A DNA stretch of 64,000 nucleotides from Halarcobacter bivalviorum (GTDB lineage: Bacteria; Campylobacterota; Campylobacteria; Campylobacterales; Arcobacteraceae), in contig NZ_CP031217.1 of the NCBI RefSeq assembly GCF_003346815.1, positions 1,860,001 through 1,924,000 on the forward strand, given 5' to 3'. How positions within the stretch are numbered: the stretch's first letter is position 1; the number at the start of each line of letters is the position of its first letter. The notes beneath the pieces are model-generated. The model made no database searches, was not told the DNA's origin, and saw only the letters and a program-made list of their open reading frames with translations. Positions 34,678 to 45,785 of the stretch are shown here, one piece after another. Position numbers and translations under genes: made by a program.

Positions 34678-34695
34678 AAAAGGCAAAAGCCTTTT
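34678..34695. terminator. Bidirectional terminator between tRNA-Leu and katG
   Basis: AAAAGGC and GCCTTTT flank an AAAA loop, 12 bases after the tRNA gene and just before the katG stop on the other strand. Confidence 0.7.
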
Positions 34696-34699
34696 ACTC

Positions 34700-36937
<2,238 letters not shown>

Positions 36938-37014
36938 CTACAATCAAGTTTCACATAAAAAAGATAAAAATCTCTTTAAGTGGATAAAAATTATCAATAA
37001 ATAAATATTATATT

Positions 37015-38184
37015 TTATATTTTTTCTTTTGCAATAATTATTTGATTTCTTCCCTCTTCTTTTGCTCTATAAAGTGCTTCATCTGCTATTTTAAAGGCAT
37101 TTTTAAAATTTCTTGCCTCATTTGGATATAAATTTACTCCTATTGAAACACTAATAGAGATTGTTTCTCCAATTGAAGTTCTAAATTTTTTCTTTTGAAT
37201 ATTTGTATGAATTCTTTCAATTACACTTAAACTTTTTTCTTCATTACCTTTTATTTTTTTAGCAAGGATAATAAACTCTTCCCCTCCATATCTTATAATA
37301 ATATCTTCTTTAGAACGAGTAGATTCTAAGATAGTTTTAGAAACCTCTTTTAAGACTAAATCTCCAGCATTATGACCAAAAGTATCATTAACTTTTTTAA
37401 AATAGTCAATATCAAGTGCAGCTAACACATAATCCTCTAAATTTATTTTATCTTCATTCTCTTGTAAATAGTTTCTATTATAAACATTTGTAAGCTTATC
37501 AATATATGCAGTTTTTTTAACAGTATAATATTTGAGTGTTTGAATTATTAAAATTAAAATAAAAATAACAACTAATATATTTATTGAGATAATAATATCT
37601 TTCACTAAAGTTATAACTTCATTTACATCCTTTGTTTTTTCAATAGAAAAATCAATTACTAAGAGAAGTTCAACTTTTTCATCTTTTAAGATAGGTTCTA
37701 AATAAGTAATTGAAAGTTGGTGTAGTAAAGGTTGTTTGATTAAGATAGCTTCTTTAGTTTTATAAATATCATACCATTGAGAACTCTCTACATCAAATTT
37801 TTGATTTAAAAAAGCTTTATATTCCCCAGAAGCTCCATCTGCTAAAAATCTAAAAACATCATTTTTATCTTTATAAAGTAAGTACGCATATTTAATATTT
37901 TCTGTTAAAAGAACACTTAACTTATTTTCAATATTTATTCTAGTCATAGTTGATTTTTTAATTGTTTCTATATAGTTATCTGAACCTTTTAAATTATCCT
38001 CTATAGACTTAGATGTATTTTTTATAATACCTATAATATCAGCAGTTACAACCTCTAATACTTTATTTTCAAACCTCTCTTCAAATTTAGTTATTCCAGA
38101 AAGAAGAAGAAATAAAGATATAGAGACAAAAATAGAGATAAAAATTAAAAAAAATCTACTTAAAAAAGGATTTTGTGTTTTCAT
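37015..38184 (-). CDS. Membrane diguanylate cyclase of the TonB-receptor operon
   Basis: The 389-residue protein has TM1 (about residues 10-30), a periplasmic Cache-like sensor of about 150 residues, TM2 (about 195-215) and a C-terminal GGDEF domain with LAALDIDYFKKVNDTFGHNAGD and the active loop RYGGEEF. The autoinhibitory RxxD site is not present: the four residues before IIIRY are SKED. It makes cyclic di-GMP. Its ATG overlaps the stop of the preceding small periplasmic protein (ATGA). A TonB receptor, small periplasmic protein and sensor cyclase in one operon suggest nutrient- or metal-linked signalling. Confidence 0.88.
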   Translation of the reverse strand: MKTQNPFLSRFFLIFISIFVSISLFLLLSGITKFEERFENKVLEVVTADIIGIIKNTSKSIEDNLKGSDNYIETIKKSTMTRINIENKLSVLLTENIKYAYLLYKDKNDVFRFLADGASGEYKAFLNQKFDVESSQWYDIYKTKEAILIKQPLLHQLSITYLEPILKDEKVELLLVIDFSIEKTKDVNEVITLVKDIIISINILVVIFILILIIQTLKYYTVKKTAYIDKLTNVYNRNYLQENEDKINLEDYVLAALDIDYFKKVNDTFGHNAGDLVLKEVSKTILESTRSKEDIIIRYGGEEFIILAKKIKGNEEKSLSVIERIHTNIQKKKFRTSIGETISISVSIGVNLYPNEARNFKNAFKIADEALYRAKEEGRNQIIIAKEKI

Positions 38185-38642
38185 TTTATATCCTCAATAT
38201 ATCTTTCATACTCTTTTGATAATTCAACTTTTTTTTGCTTTAATCGTTCTCTTACAAGAACAATATTAGGTCTACTTTTACTCCAAAAAAAAGCTCCTAA
38301 AAAATTGTTATTTGACAATAACTGTTTATAATTATTAGTTAAAAGATAGTGAGGATTTTGTTTTTTCTCACAAGGGTAAGGTTTACTATACTTTACAAAA
38401 ATAAAATTTGCTTTATTACAATTTTGTACTACTTTTACACTTAATGAATAGATTTTTTTATCTAACTCTTGCATATGAGGAATATACAAATAAATAGGTT
38501 TATCTACTAAAATATCTTTTGCTATTTTTGTAACAATTTTTGCCTCCAGTTCCGTCTCTTTTTGATATTTATCCAATAAATATGTATATTTATTAGCATT
38601 AAGTATTAAAGGTATTAATATGGTTATAAAAAATAGTTTCAT
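38181..38642 (-). CDS. Small exported protein between TonB receptor and diguanylate cyclase
   Basis: The start was set at the ATG at 38642, 8 bases after AGGTGG and overlapping the receptor stop (TGATG). An upstream GTG lies inside the ribosome site. The product is about 153 residues with a signal peptide (MKLFFITILIPLILNA). The rest has a C...C pair (VVQNCNKANF, KPYPCEKK) and a C-terminal GAFFWSKSRPNIVLVRERLKQKKVEL. I do not place it in a named family with confidence. Its place resembles that of YfiR-type periplasmic regulators beside diguanylate cyclases, so it may be the signal-sensing partner of the next gene. Confidence 0.65.
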   Translation of the reverse strand: MKLFFITILIPLILNANKYTYLLDKYQKETELEAKIVTKIAKDILVDKPIYLYIPHMQELDKKIYSLSVKVVQNCNKANFIFVKYSKPYPCEKKQNPHYLLTNNYKQLLSNNNFLGAFFWSKSRPNIVLVRERLKQKKVELSKEYERYIEDIK

Positions 38643-40552
38643 CAAAATAACCACCTAATTCCAAAAGTTACCTTTTTTTCATAATCTTCAAAAGAGATAT
38701 TTTCTCCTCCAATCCCATTATTAAAAAGAGAAGCTGTAGATTTATTTGAAAGGTTTTCAGCTTTTAGGCTAAAACTTAGATTTTTTGTATAGTTATATGT
38801 AAAACCTAAATTAAGGTTATAACTATCATCAATCTCAACATCTAAATATTCATATGAGTTTTTATAAATTAATGAAGCAAAATAATCAATTTTCTCATAT
38901 TTTCCCATATATTTAAGAAAACCACCTTTATTAGAATTATTTAATTTTGTATTTAAATTGCTTGTATAATAGTTCAGTTTAATTTTATTATTTTTATTAA
39001 TTATATATTCATAATCAAAAATAACACCACTTGTTTTAATTCTATCTTCAATATTTACAAATCCAATAGGAGTTAAGTAAACAAAATCATCTATATTTAC
39101 TTTATAATAATCAATATTCAATTTTGAATTACCAAAAGTAAATACACTTGCAAAAGTAAAATATTTATATTTTTGAGTATCTATTTCTTCACTATTATTA
39201 CTTTTAAAATCTATGTTATAAAAAGTAGGAGGTATATAACTTTTTGTATAAAAAGATTTAAAACCTAAATAATCATTTAATAAATAAATTGCTCCAACCC
39301 TATAAAGTTGTTGGGTTTCATCTTTTAAAACCTCTCCTGCTCTCTCATATTTATCAATTTTATAGTTAGCTATTAAATGTAGATTATCAAATAGTTTATA
39401 ATCATCTTGAAACATAAAAGAAAAAACATTTGTTCTATCAAAATTATTGTATTGACCAATATCATTCTTATTACCTAAAAAATTAATAGCTTCTCTATTA
39501 TTTGTTTTATATTCTTCTCTTTTAAAATTTATTGCAGTAAAAACTTCATGTCTATCAAAGTTAAACTCTTTTGATAAAGAGCTTGAAAGTTTTGTAAGTT
39601 TAATATCTTCATTGTACTCTTTTGGCATAGTTAAACCTACCTTTGATAAATCAATTATAGGAACTATAAACATACCTTCTTTATTTTTTTCTTCATAAGT
39701 AAAATTATTTATATCATAAGAAAAAGTTGCTTTTAAAGAATTATCTTTTAAAAAATATCTACTTGTATGAATAAAAAAATTACTAGAATCTAACTCTCCA
39801 TCAGAAGGAATAAAGTCAGAAGAGTATCCAGTATAAATATCTTTTTCAATTTTTGAATATCCAATATCAATATTGCTCTTTTCATTATTCAAGTTTATAA
39901 AAAAATATTGAGAATTTAGATTATTATTAATTGAAGAAGAGTTATATTCTCTTTTTGAAAAGCTATTGTTATTTGTAAAATGTAAAAGATAAGCCCACCC
40001 ATTTCCTAAAAGTGAAGAGTGAGTAAAGCTTTGAGAGTTTGAACTTTTATTTGATTGAGTAACATAAAGTTCATTTCCATTCTCTTTTTTTGCATCTTTT
40101 GTATATACTCTAATAAATTGAATTCCTGTTTCATTTCCTAAGGTAAAAGAACCCTCTCCATAATACACTTCAATATGGTCTATCATAGAAACTGGCATTT
40201 GTAGCCAAGTTAAAGAAGGAGATTGATTATAAATAGCACTTACTTCATGGTCATTTATATAAAGTCTAAAAAAGCCTGTTACATCTGTTTTACTACCTGA
40301 TAAAGAAATAGTATTAAGACCAAATCTATTTATATTAGAATTATTTGCTGGAATCTCTTTTAATACATCAGAAAGATTATTGTATTGCATAAGTTCTAGT
40401 TCTTCTTTTGTATAAACAATTACATAACCCATTTTTTCATTTAATGTTTTCAAAGAGTTCTTAGATGAACTTTCATACTCTTTTAATAAGTTTTCTAACT
40501 CCGTAGAAAATAAAGAGCTTATAATAAAAAGAGAAATAAATAGTAGTCTCAT
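38642..40552 (-). CDS. TonB-dependent outer-membrane receptor
   Basis: A 636-residue protein with a short signal, a plug domain (LSDVLKEIPANNSNINRFGLNTISLSG, then IDHIEVYYGEGSFTLGNETGIQFIRVYTKD) and a beta-barrel rich in aromatic residues, ending in the terminal Phe of FGIRWLF. The plug is shorter than usual and no clear TonB box was identified. Substrate unknown; siderophores, haem and vitamins are the usual cargo. It heads a three-gene operon with a small periplasmic protein and a diguanylate cyclase. A TATAAT -10 box (40584-40579, minus) lies 27 bases upstream of the start. Confidence 0.85.
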   Translation of the reverse strand: MRLLFISLFIISSLFSTELENLLKEYESSSKNSLKTLNEKMGYVIVYTKEELELMQYNNLSDVLKEIPANNSNINRFGLNTISLSGSKTDVTGFFRLYINDHEVSAIYNQSPSLTWLQMPVSMIDHIEVYYGEGSFTLGNETGIQFIRVYTKDAKKENGNELYVTQSNKSSNSQSFTHSSLLGNGWAYLLHFTNNNSFSKREYNSSSINNNLNSQYFFINLNNEKSNIDIGYSKIEKDIYTGYSSDFIPSDGELDSSNFFIHTSRYFLKDNSLKATFSYDINNFTYEEKNKEGMFIVPIIDLSKVGLTMPKEYNEDIKLTKLSSSLSKEFNFDRHEVFTAINFKREEYKTNNREAINFLGNKNDIGQYNNFDRTNVFSFMFQDDYKLFDNLHLIANYKIDKYERAGEVLKDETQQLYRVGAIYLLNDYLGFKSFYTKSYIPPTFYNIDFKSNNSEEIDTQKYKYFTFASVFTFGNSKLNIDYYKVNIDDFVYLTPIGFVNIEDRIKTSGVIFDYEYIINKNNKIKLNYYTSNLNTKLNNSNKGGFLKYMGKYEKIDYFASLIYKNSYEYLDVEIDDSYNLNLGFTYNYTKNLSFSLKAENLSNKSTASLFNNGIGGENISFEDYEKKVTFGIRWLF

Positions 40553-40578
40553 GAATTCCCTATTTCAAAATTTGTTAA

Positions 40579-40584
40579 ATTATA
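40579..40584 (-). promoter_or_regulatory. Promoter -10 box for the TonB receptor operon
   Basis: TATAAT on the minus strand, giving a predicted leader of about 20 bases. TTGATAATCAA, a loose Fur-like element, lies farther upstream at 40637-40647. Confidence 0.4.
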
Positions 40585-40729
40585 TGTTATTATTCATAAA
40601 AAACAATTAAAATTATTTGTTATTTAAATAAATAATTTGATAATCAATAAACATAAAAAAGCTGTTTTAATAAAATTTTCATAGACATTAAGTTATCATT
40701 AATTAAATTATTTTTTAAGAAGAGAACAC

Positions 40730-41740
40730 ATGAATAATATTTCAAATATTGAAAAAGGTAAACTAAACTTATTTGAACATTTTTGGACTAACTCAAAAGA
40801 CAATATGTTTCTTGCAACATTGGATAAAGATGGAGATTTTATTGCTGAGGAAATGAATCCTTCTCAAATGGAAAACCTAGGTCAAAATGAAAAGATTATA
40901 AATAAAAAACTAAAAGATTTTTTAGGAGAAGAAAATGCTTGTTTTCTAGAAAAGAAGTATCTTAAATGTCTTGAAGAAAATACTCCAATAATGGAAGAAG
41001 AATCAGTTCAAGTTGATGGAGAAGAAAGATACTATAATACAATGATTATTCCTATTAATGATGAAAAAAGTGGAGAGAAAAAAATCATTGGTATTTCAAG
41101 AGAAATTACTGAATTAAAACTTGCAAAACAAAATTTAGAAAAACTAAATAAAGAACTAGACTTGTTAATCAATCAAAAAGATGAAGAGCTATTTAATGCA
41201 AATGAAAAATTAAAAGCACTTGCTTTTGAAGATTCACTTACTGGTATTGGAAATAGAAGATATTTAAATGACCATGCTAATAAAGCAATCTCATTAGCAC
41301 ATAGATATGATAGCTGCCTTACACTAATGGTTTTAGATATTGATGGCTTAACACAAGTAAATGAGACTTGTAGCCATACCTTTGGAGATTCAATTCTAAA
41401 AGAATTTGCAAATTTATTAAAAGATAGTATTAGGGATTCTGATATTTTAGCTAGATATAGTGGAGAAGAGTTTTTATTACTATTACCTATGACTTCACTT
41501 GCTGCTGCTCAAACTTTAGGAAAAAGATTATTAGAACAAACAAGAGAATTAAAATTTGAATTTAAAGAACAAAAAATAGCTATTACTACAAGTATAGGTG
41601 CTGCTGCACTAGAAAGTCCTCAAGATAATCTAGACTCTTTACTACACAAAACTTATGATGCACTTTCTGTGGCAAAAAAAGAGGGTAAAAATAAACTTGT
41701 ATCTTTTATAGATAAAAACTCTTATAAAATCGATACTTGA
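40730..41740 (+). CDS. Cytoplasmic PAS-GGDEF protein with an altered active loop
   Basis: A 336-residue soluble protein. A PAS domain covers about residues 10-125, a coiled coil follows (TELKLAKQNLEKLNKELDLL), and a GGDEF domain ends the protein. The active loop reads RYSGEEF instead of GGEEF, and the metal/substrate segment DIDGLTQVNETCSHTFGD departs from the usual F-K-x-x-N-D-x-x-G-H. The RxxD inhibitory site (RDSD) is kept. Reduced activity, or a role as a GTP- or c-di-GMP-binding receptor, is possible. Its 3' end overlaps the convergent cyclase gene by 19 bases. Confidence 0.82.
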   Translation: MNNISNIEKGKLNLFEHFWTNSKDNMFLATLDKDGDFIAEEMNPSQMENLGQNEKIINKKLKDFLGEENACFLEKKYLKCLEENTPIMEEESVQVDGEERYYNTMIIPINDEKSGEKKIIGISREITELKLAKQNLEKLNKELDLLINQKDEELFNANEKLKALAFEDSLTGIGNRRYLNDHANKAISLAHRYDSCLTLMVLDIDGLTQVNETCSHTFGDSILKEFANLLKDSIRDSDILARYSGEEFLLLLPMTSLAAAQTLGKRLLEQTRELKFEFKEQKIAITTSIGAAALESPQDNLDSLLHKTYDALSVAKKEGKNKLVSFIDKNSYKIDT

Positions 41741-43152
41741 TTTTTCCCATTATTTTTAGATAGATACATGGCTTTATCTGCTCTTGATATTGCCTCTTCT
41801 ATCGTGTCTTTTTCATCTAATTTTGTTATTCCAAAACTTGCTGTTATTGTTCCACTCATAAGTTTATTTAAAGTAATATCACCTTCAATAAGAACTCTTA
41901 ATTTCTGGGCTAGATTTTTAGAATCACTAACACTTGAATCAATTAAAGCAATAATAAACTCTTCTCCTCCCCATCTAGCTAAAATATCACTTTCTCGAAT
42001 ATCTGATTTTAATATTTTTGCAACTCTTACTAATACTTTATCTCCTATATGATGTCCCAATCTATCATTTAAATATTTAAAATTATCAATATCTATAAAA
42101 ATTAAAGAGATATTGTTTTTCTTTCTTTTCATTAGACTAAATTGTAATCTTAGTTTAGCCTCAAAATCTCTTCTATTTGAGATTTTTGTTAGTGTGTCAT
42201 GGTGTGATAGAAACTCTAATTTTTTACTATAGTTTTTAATAATCAAAGATACTAAAAAGGCTATTACAAAGGTTATTATTAAAGAAGCAAAAATATTGAA
42301 ATATAATACATTTACAGCTTTTGAATTAAACTCTTTTAGATTTGCTTCAACTGTTAAATAAAGGTCTAACTCTGGAATAAACTTAGAATTTAAAAGATAA
42401 GTATTCCCATCCTTTTTATACTCAATGATTGTTGACTTTTCTTGTAAAATTTCATCTTTATACTTTAATAACTCTTTTTTATCAAAGATACTACTTGCAG
42501 AATTTATATTTCTCTCAGAAAGAATAATTTTCCCACTCTTATTATAAAAAGTAACTATAAAATTATGGTTTGTTCTAAAAGTTTTTAAAAGTTCATTTAT
42601 ATAAGAGATATTAAGAGCAACACCAGTAACTCCTAAAAGCTTTTTATCTTCATCATAAATTTTATAATTTAAAAACATAATTAAGTTATTTGACATAAAC
42701 TTATTTAAATCTAAATTTATCTCATGTTTTTTATCTTTAGAAATAAAGTCAAAATACCATCTATTTAAAGAGTTTGCGTTAGACACAACCTCTAAAAAAC
42801 CATTTTGTGAATAATACTTTCTACTTTTTTCAGATACTAAAAAAGTATTAAATAAGCCATACTCTTTTTTTATATCTTTTAAATAATTTTTAATCTCTTC
42901 TAAGTCTTCTTCTTTTTTTAACCACTCTTTTAAAAAACTATTATTTGCCATAGTTGAAGCAAGAAAATGTGGTCTAATAATATGCTTTTGAATATCAGTA
43001 TAAATATTATCTAAAGACAATGGTAAAGCTTGATTTCTAAGCTGCTTTTGCATTGAAGAAGAAGAGATATAATAGTTTAAAAAAGAGATACTAAGAGATA
43101 GAATAATTAATAAAAATGTGATTAACAATACTACTTTATATTTTGATTTCAT
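41722..43152 (-). CDS. Membrane sensor diguanylate cyclase
   Basis: The 476-residue protein has TM1 (about 8-28), a large periplasmic dCache-like domain (about 30-280, with NRWYFDFISKDKK and VTGVALNISYINELL), TM2 (about 285-305) and a C-terminal GGDEF domain. FIDIDNFKYLNDRLGHHIGD, the loop RWGGEEF and the RxxD inhibitory site (RESD) are all intact, so it should be an active, feedback-inhibited c-di-GMP synthase. It is transcribed towards the PAS-GGDEF gene. Confidence 0.9.
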   Translation of the reverse strand: MKSKYKVVLLITFLLIILSLSISFLNYYISSSSMQKQLRNQALPLSLDNIYTDIQKHIIRPHFLASTMANNSFLKEWLKKEEDLEEIKNYLKDIKKEYGLFNTFLVSEKSRKYYSQNGFLEVVSNANSLNRWYFDFISKDKKHEINLDLNKFMSNNLIMFLNYKIYDEDKKLLGVTGVALNISYINELLKTFRTNHNFIVTFYNKSGKIILSERNINSASSIFDKKELLKYKDEILQEKSTIIEYKKDGNTYLLNSKFIPELDLYLTVEANLKEFNSKAVNVLYFNIFASLIITFVIAFLVSLIIKNYSKKLEFLSHHDTLTKISNRRDFEAKLRLQFSLMKRKKNNISLIFIDIDNFKYLNDRLGHHIGDKVLVRVAKILKSDIRESDILARWGGEEFIIALIDSSVSDSKNLAQKLRVLIEGDITLNKLMSGTITASFGITKLDEKDTIEEAISRADKAMYLSKNNGKNQVSIL

Positions 43153-43262
43153 ATAATTCCATAAGTTATAATATAATTTTATTATAACTTCTTTCTAATT
43201 AATAAATAATCAACATTACTATTAATAACTTATATTTTTATAGAAAATAAAGCTTTTTAGAC

Positions 43263-43268
43263 TATAAT
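43263..43268 (+). promoter_or_regulatory. Promoter -10 box for the ABC transporter pair
   Basis: TATAAT after GCTTTTTAGAC, 40 bases before the ATG at 43309. It overlaps the left end of a Fur-box-like element. Confidence 0.55.
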
Positions 43269-43287
43269 CAATATCAATTATCATAAT
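43264..43287. promoter_or_regulatory. Fur-box-like element overlapping the ABC transporter promoter
   Basis: On the minus strand this reads as consecutive hexamer-like units GATAAT-T-GATATT-GATTAT, the array form of a Fur box. It covers the -10 box and predicted start site, so it could repress the ABC genes when iron is plentiful. Confidence 0.45.
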
Positions 43288-43308
43288 TATAAATACTTTA
43301 GGCTTTTT

Positions 43309-44145
43309 ATGGAAAACAAATATATAATAGAAATAGAGAATTTATCTCATAGTTATTCAAAGAAAATCATTTACAAAGACCTTAACCTAAAAATAAAAAA
43401 AGGTTCAATCTTTGGAATATTAGGGAAAAATGGTGTAGGAAAATCTACTTTAATCAATATCTTAATGGGTTATATCAAACCCAAAAATGGTTTATGCAAA
43501 ATATTTAATGAACCCTCTCATAATCTTTCTGTAAAAGCAAAAAAAGAGATAGCTTTACTTCATGAAGGATTTATATCCTATGACTTTATGAGTATAAAAG
43601 AGTATGAAAAATTTTTTTCATCTTTTTATACAAACTGGGATGAAAAGATATTTTATGAACTAATTGATTTAATGGGTTTTGCTTATGAACAAAAACTAAG
43701 TACCTTATCTTTTGGGCAAAAATCTCAAGTAGTTTTAGGAAGTCTTTTTGCACAAAATGCAAAACTACTAATTTTAGATGATTATTCAATGGGCTTAGAT
43801 GCAGGATATAGAAGGCTTTTTATTGATTATTTAAAAGAGTATATAAAAGAAAAAGAGATTACAGTTTTAATAACATCTCATGTAATGGAAGATTTAGTTG
43901 ATTTAATTGATGATTTTATAATAGTTCAAAAAGGTGGAGAAATCTATCAAAACAAAATTAATAACTTTATAAAAGAGTTTAGATGTTATGAATTTAATAA
44001 TGAAAAGATAGAAAAGAGATTGATTCATAGGGTTGAGGAGTATAAAAACAATAAAAAGCTTTATAGCTTTTATGATATTAAAAATTTAAAAGAACTTGAA
44101 ACAACTTTTGAAGATAAATTTTTAGGTTTTGTGGGGAAATACTAA
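43309..44145 (+). CDS. ABC transporter ATPase with an altered Walker B
   Basis: A 278-residue ABC ATPase: Walker A GKNGVGKST, signature LSFGQKSQ (for LSGGQ) and Walker B LLILDDYSMGLD, where the usual catalytic Glu is Asp. The switch His is in ITSHVMEDL. About 60 extra C-terminal residues follow the core. The altered signature and Walker B recall the ABC-2 export subfamily of YtrB/BcrA type. It overlaps the permease gene by 1 base. Confidence 0.85.
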   Translation: MENKYIIEIENLSHSYSKKIIYKDLNLKIKKGSIFGILGKNGVGKSTLINILMGYIKPKNGLCKIFNEPSHNLSVKAKKEIALLHEGFISYDFMSIKEYEKFFSSFYTNWDEKIFYELIDLMGFAYEQKLSTLSFGQKSQVVLGSLFAQNAKLLILDDYSMGLDAGYRRLFIDYLKEYIKEKEITVLITSHVMEDLVDLIDDFIIVQKGGEIYQNKINNFIKEFRCYEFNNEKIEKRLIHRVEEYKNNKKLYSFYDIKNLKELETTFEDKFLGFVGKY

Positions 44146-45755
44146 TGATAAAAGCAATTATAAAAAAAGAGTGGCTTAAAATCAAGTATTTAGTTTTATT
44201 TCTATTTCTTATTACTATTTCTGTCTTAATTCACTTTTATATTAATTTAGAGTTTCTATTTAAAACTGTAGAACCAGAATCAATGATGTGGTATAGGTTT
44301 TCTAGTTTAGAACAAAAACCTTATGATTATTTAGCGTATCTATTTTATTTAATAAGTATTGCTATCTCTTTATTTCAGTTTATTCCAGAAAGAGTAAAAA
44401 ATAGAGTTAAAATGATAATTCATTTTCCAATAAGTATCTCAAAATCTATTTTTTTACATCTTTTTGTAGGAGCTATTTATATATCTATTCTATCTTTGTT
44501 TATAAGTTCTTCTACTTCTTATATTCTTAGTTTTTATTACCCAAGTGAAATTATAACTATTGCATTAAAAGATTTTTTCTTCTATTTTTTAGGCTCTTTG
44601 ATTTTATATTTTGGAGTAAGTAGTGCTATTATAGAAAAAAACTCTACTATAAGTATTATAAAACTCTCGCTTTCAATTTTATTTATTTTTATTTTTCATA
44701 AAAATATTTTTAATACAAATGATTTATTATGGATTATTGTCTCATTATTTCTGATAACGCTAGTTCTTGATAGTTTTTATAGTATTAAAGAGCAAAGAGT
44801 AAATACTATTTCTTTTAAGTTTTTAACTATAAGTTCTATCTTTATAGTAGGCTATTTTGCAAGTATTTCCTATAAAGAAGAGTTTAAAAAAGAGTTTAAT
44901 AAATATTATATTTTCTACTCTCCTATTATAAAAGAGTTTGTTTATCAAAAAAACTTTGGAGAGCATAATTTTGAGTATGGAATAAAAGATAAAAAAACTT
45001 TTGATAGAGAGACTTATGAATCATATTTACCTTTTGTATATTGGAGAAATTTAGATATTCAAAAAAAGCTTCCTATTATGATTGATACTGAAACTTTTGA
45101 TAAAGAGCTAATTCGAGACTCAAGGTTAAGCTTCTCTTTTAAACCAGAATTTTTAAAAGAACAAGAACTTAAACTCTACCCTTTTTTAAATCCAAATAGT
45201 AAAATAGGAATGATTAAATTTCCAGAAGAAGTTTTAATTTTTGAAGATAAGAAAATTACAGCTTATAATTTTGATGAAAAACTTGACAAAAAACTAAGTG
45301 AAGAACTTACCTCTTTAACAAAAAAACATAAGGTATCTTTTCCTATCAAAAAAGTGTGGGGGAAAGCTACAAATTTAAAACCTTTTGATTTAGGATACTT
45401 CTTTCTTGATTCAAAAAATAGACTCTTTAGATTAAATAGAGCCGATGATATAACTTATTTAAATGAGATTTCATATCCCAAAGAGATTGATTTAGCTTAT
45501 ATTAGAATAAGTGAAAATAGACAAAAGCAGTTTGCTGGTTATGCAATTAGTAAAAATAGTGATTTTTATTTGCTTGATTACCATAGTTTTGAGTTTAAAA
45601 AAATTGACTTAAAAGAGTTTGATTATAAAAAGATGAGACTACAACTTATCTCAAATCCAAAATATTATTTGATTAGATATACAGATGAAGAAAACTATTT
45701 TGTAAGCTTATTTGATAAAAAATTAAATAAATTAGAAGAAGAGGTTTTCAAATAA
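44145..45755 (+). CDS. ABC-2-like permease with a large soluble C-terminal domain
   Basis: The 536-residue protein has six or seven hydrophobic segments in the first 250 residues and then about 280 hydrophilic residues (SYKEEFKKEFNKYYIFYSP onwards) with no further helix. The end of the protein contains repeated Y/F-rich strand-like segments, for example LGYFFLDSKNRLFRLNRADDITYL, that suggest a beta-propeller-like sensor domain. It forms a two-gene operon with the upstream ATPase. Substrate unknown; the Fur-like promoter element hints at an iron link. Confidence 0.7.
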   Translation: MIKAIIKKEWLKIKYLVLFLFLITISVLIHFYINLEFLFKTVEPESMMWYRFSSLEQKPYDYLAYLFYLISIAISLFQFIPERVKNRVKMIIHFPISISKSIFLHLFVGAIYISILSLFISSSTSYILSFYYPSEIITIALKDFFFYFLGSLILYFGVSSAIIEKNSTISIIKLSLSILFIFIFHKNIFNTNDLLWIIVSLFLITLVLDSFYSIKEQRVNTISFKFLTISSIFIVGYFASISYKEEFKKEFNKYYIFYSPIIKEFVYQKNFGEHNFEYGIKDKKTFDRETYESYLPFVYWRNLDIQKKLPIMIDTETFDKELIRDSRLSFSFKPEFLKEQELKLYPFLNPNSKIGMIKFPEEVLIFEDKKITAYNFDEKLDKKLSEELTSLTKKHKVSFPIKKVWGKATNLKPFDLGYFFLDSKNRLFRLNRADDITYLNEISYPKEIDLAYIRISENRQKQFAGYAISKNSDFYLLDYHSFEFKKIDLKEFDYKKMRLQLISNPKYYLIRYTDEENYFVSLFDKKLNKLEEEVFK

Positions 45756-45785
45756 AAAGCAAGAGTTTAAATACTCTTACTTTTT
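45754..45785. terminator. Bidirectional terminator between ABC permease and P-type ATPase genes
   Basis: AAAAAGCAAGAGT and ACTCTTACTTTTT form a 13-base stem with one mismatch around a TTAAAT loop. The ABC permease stop is just before it, and the minus-strand ATPase stop falls in the loop. Confidence 0.75.

Noticed and set aside
40637-40647. Fnr box TTGATAATCAA upstream of the TonB receptor
   Set aside because: The spacer is 1 base rather than 4; at most a weak Fur-like element far from the promoter.
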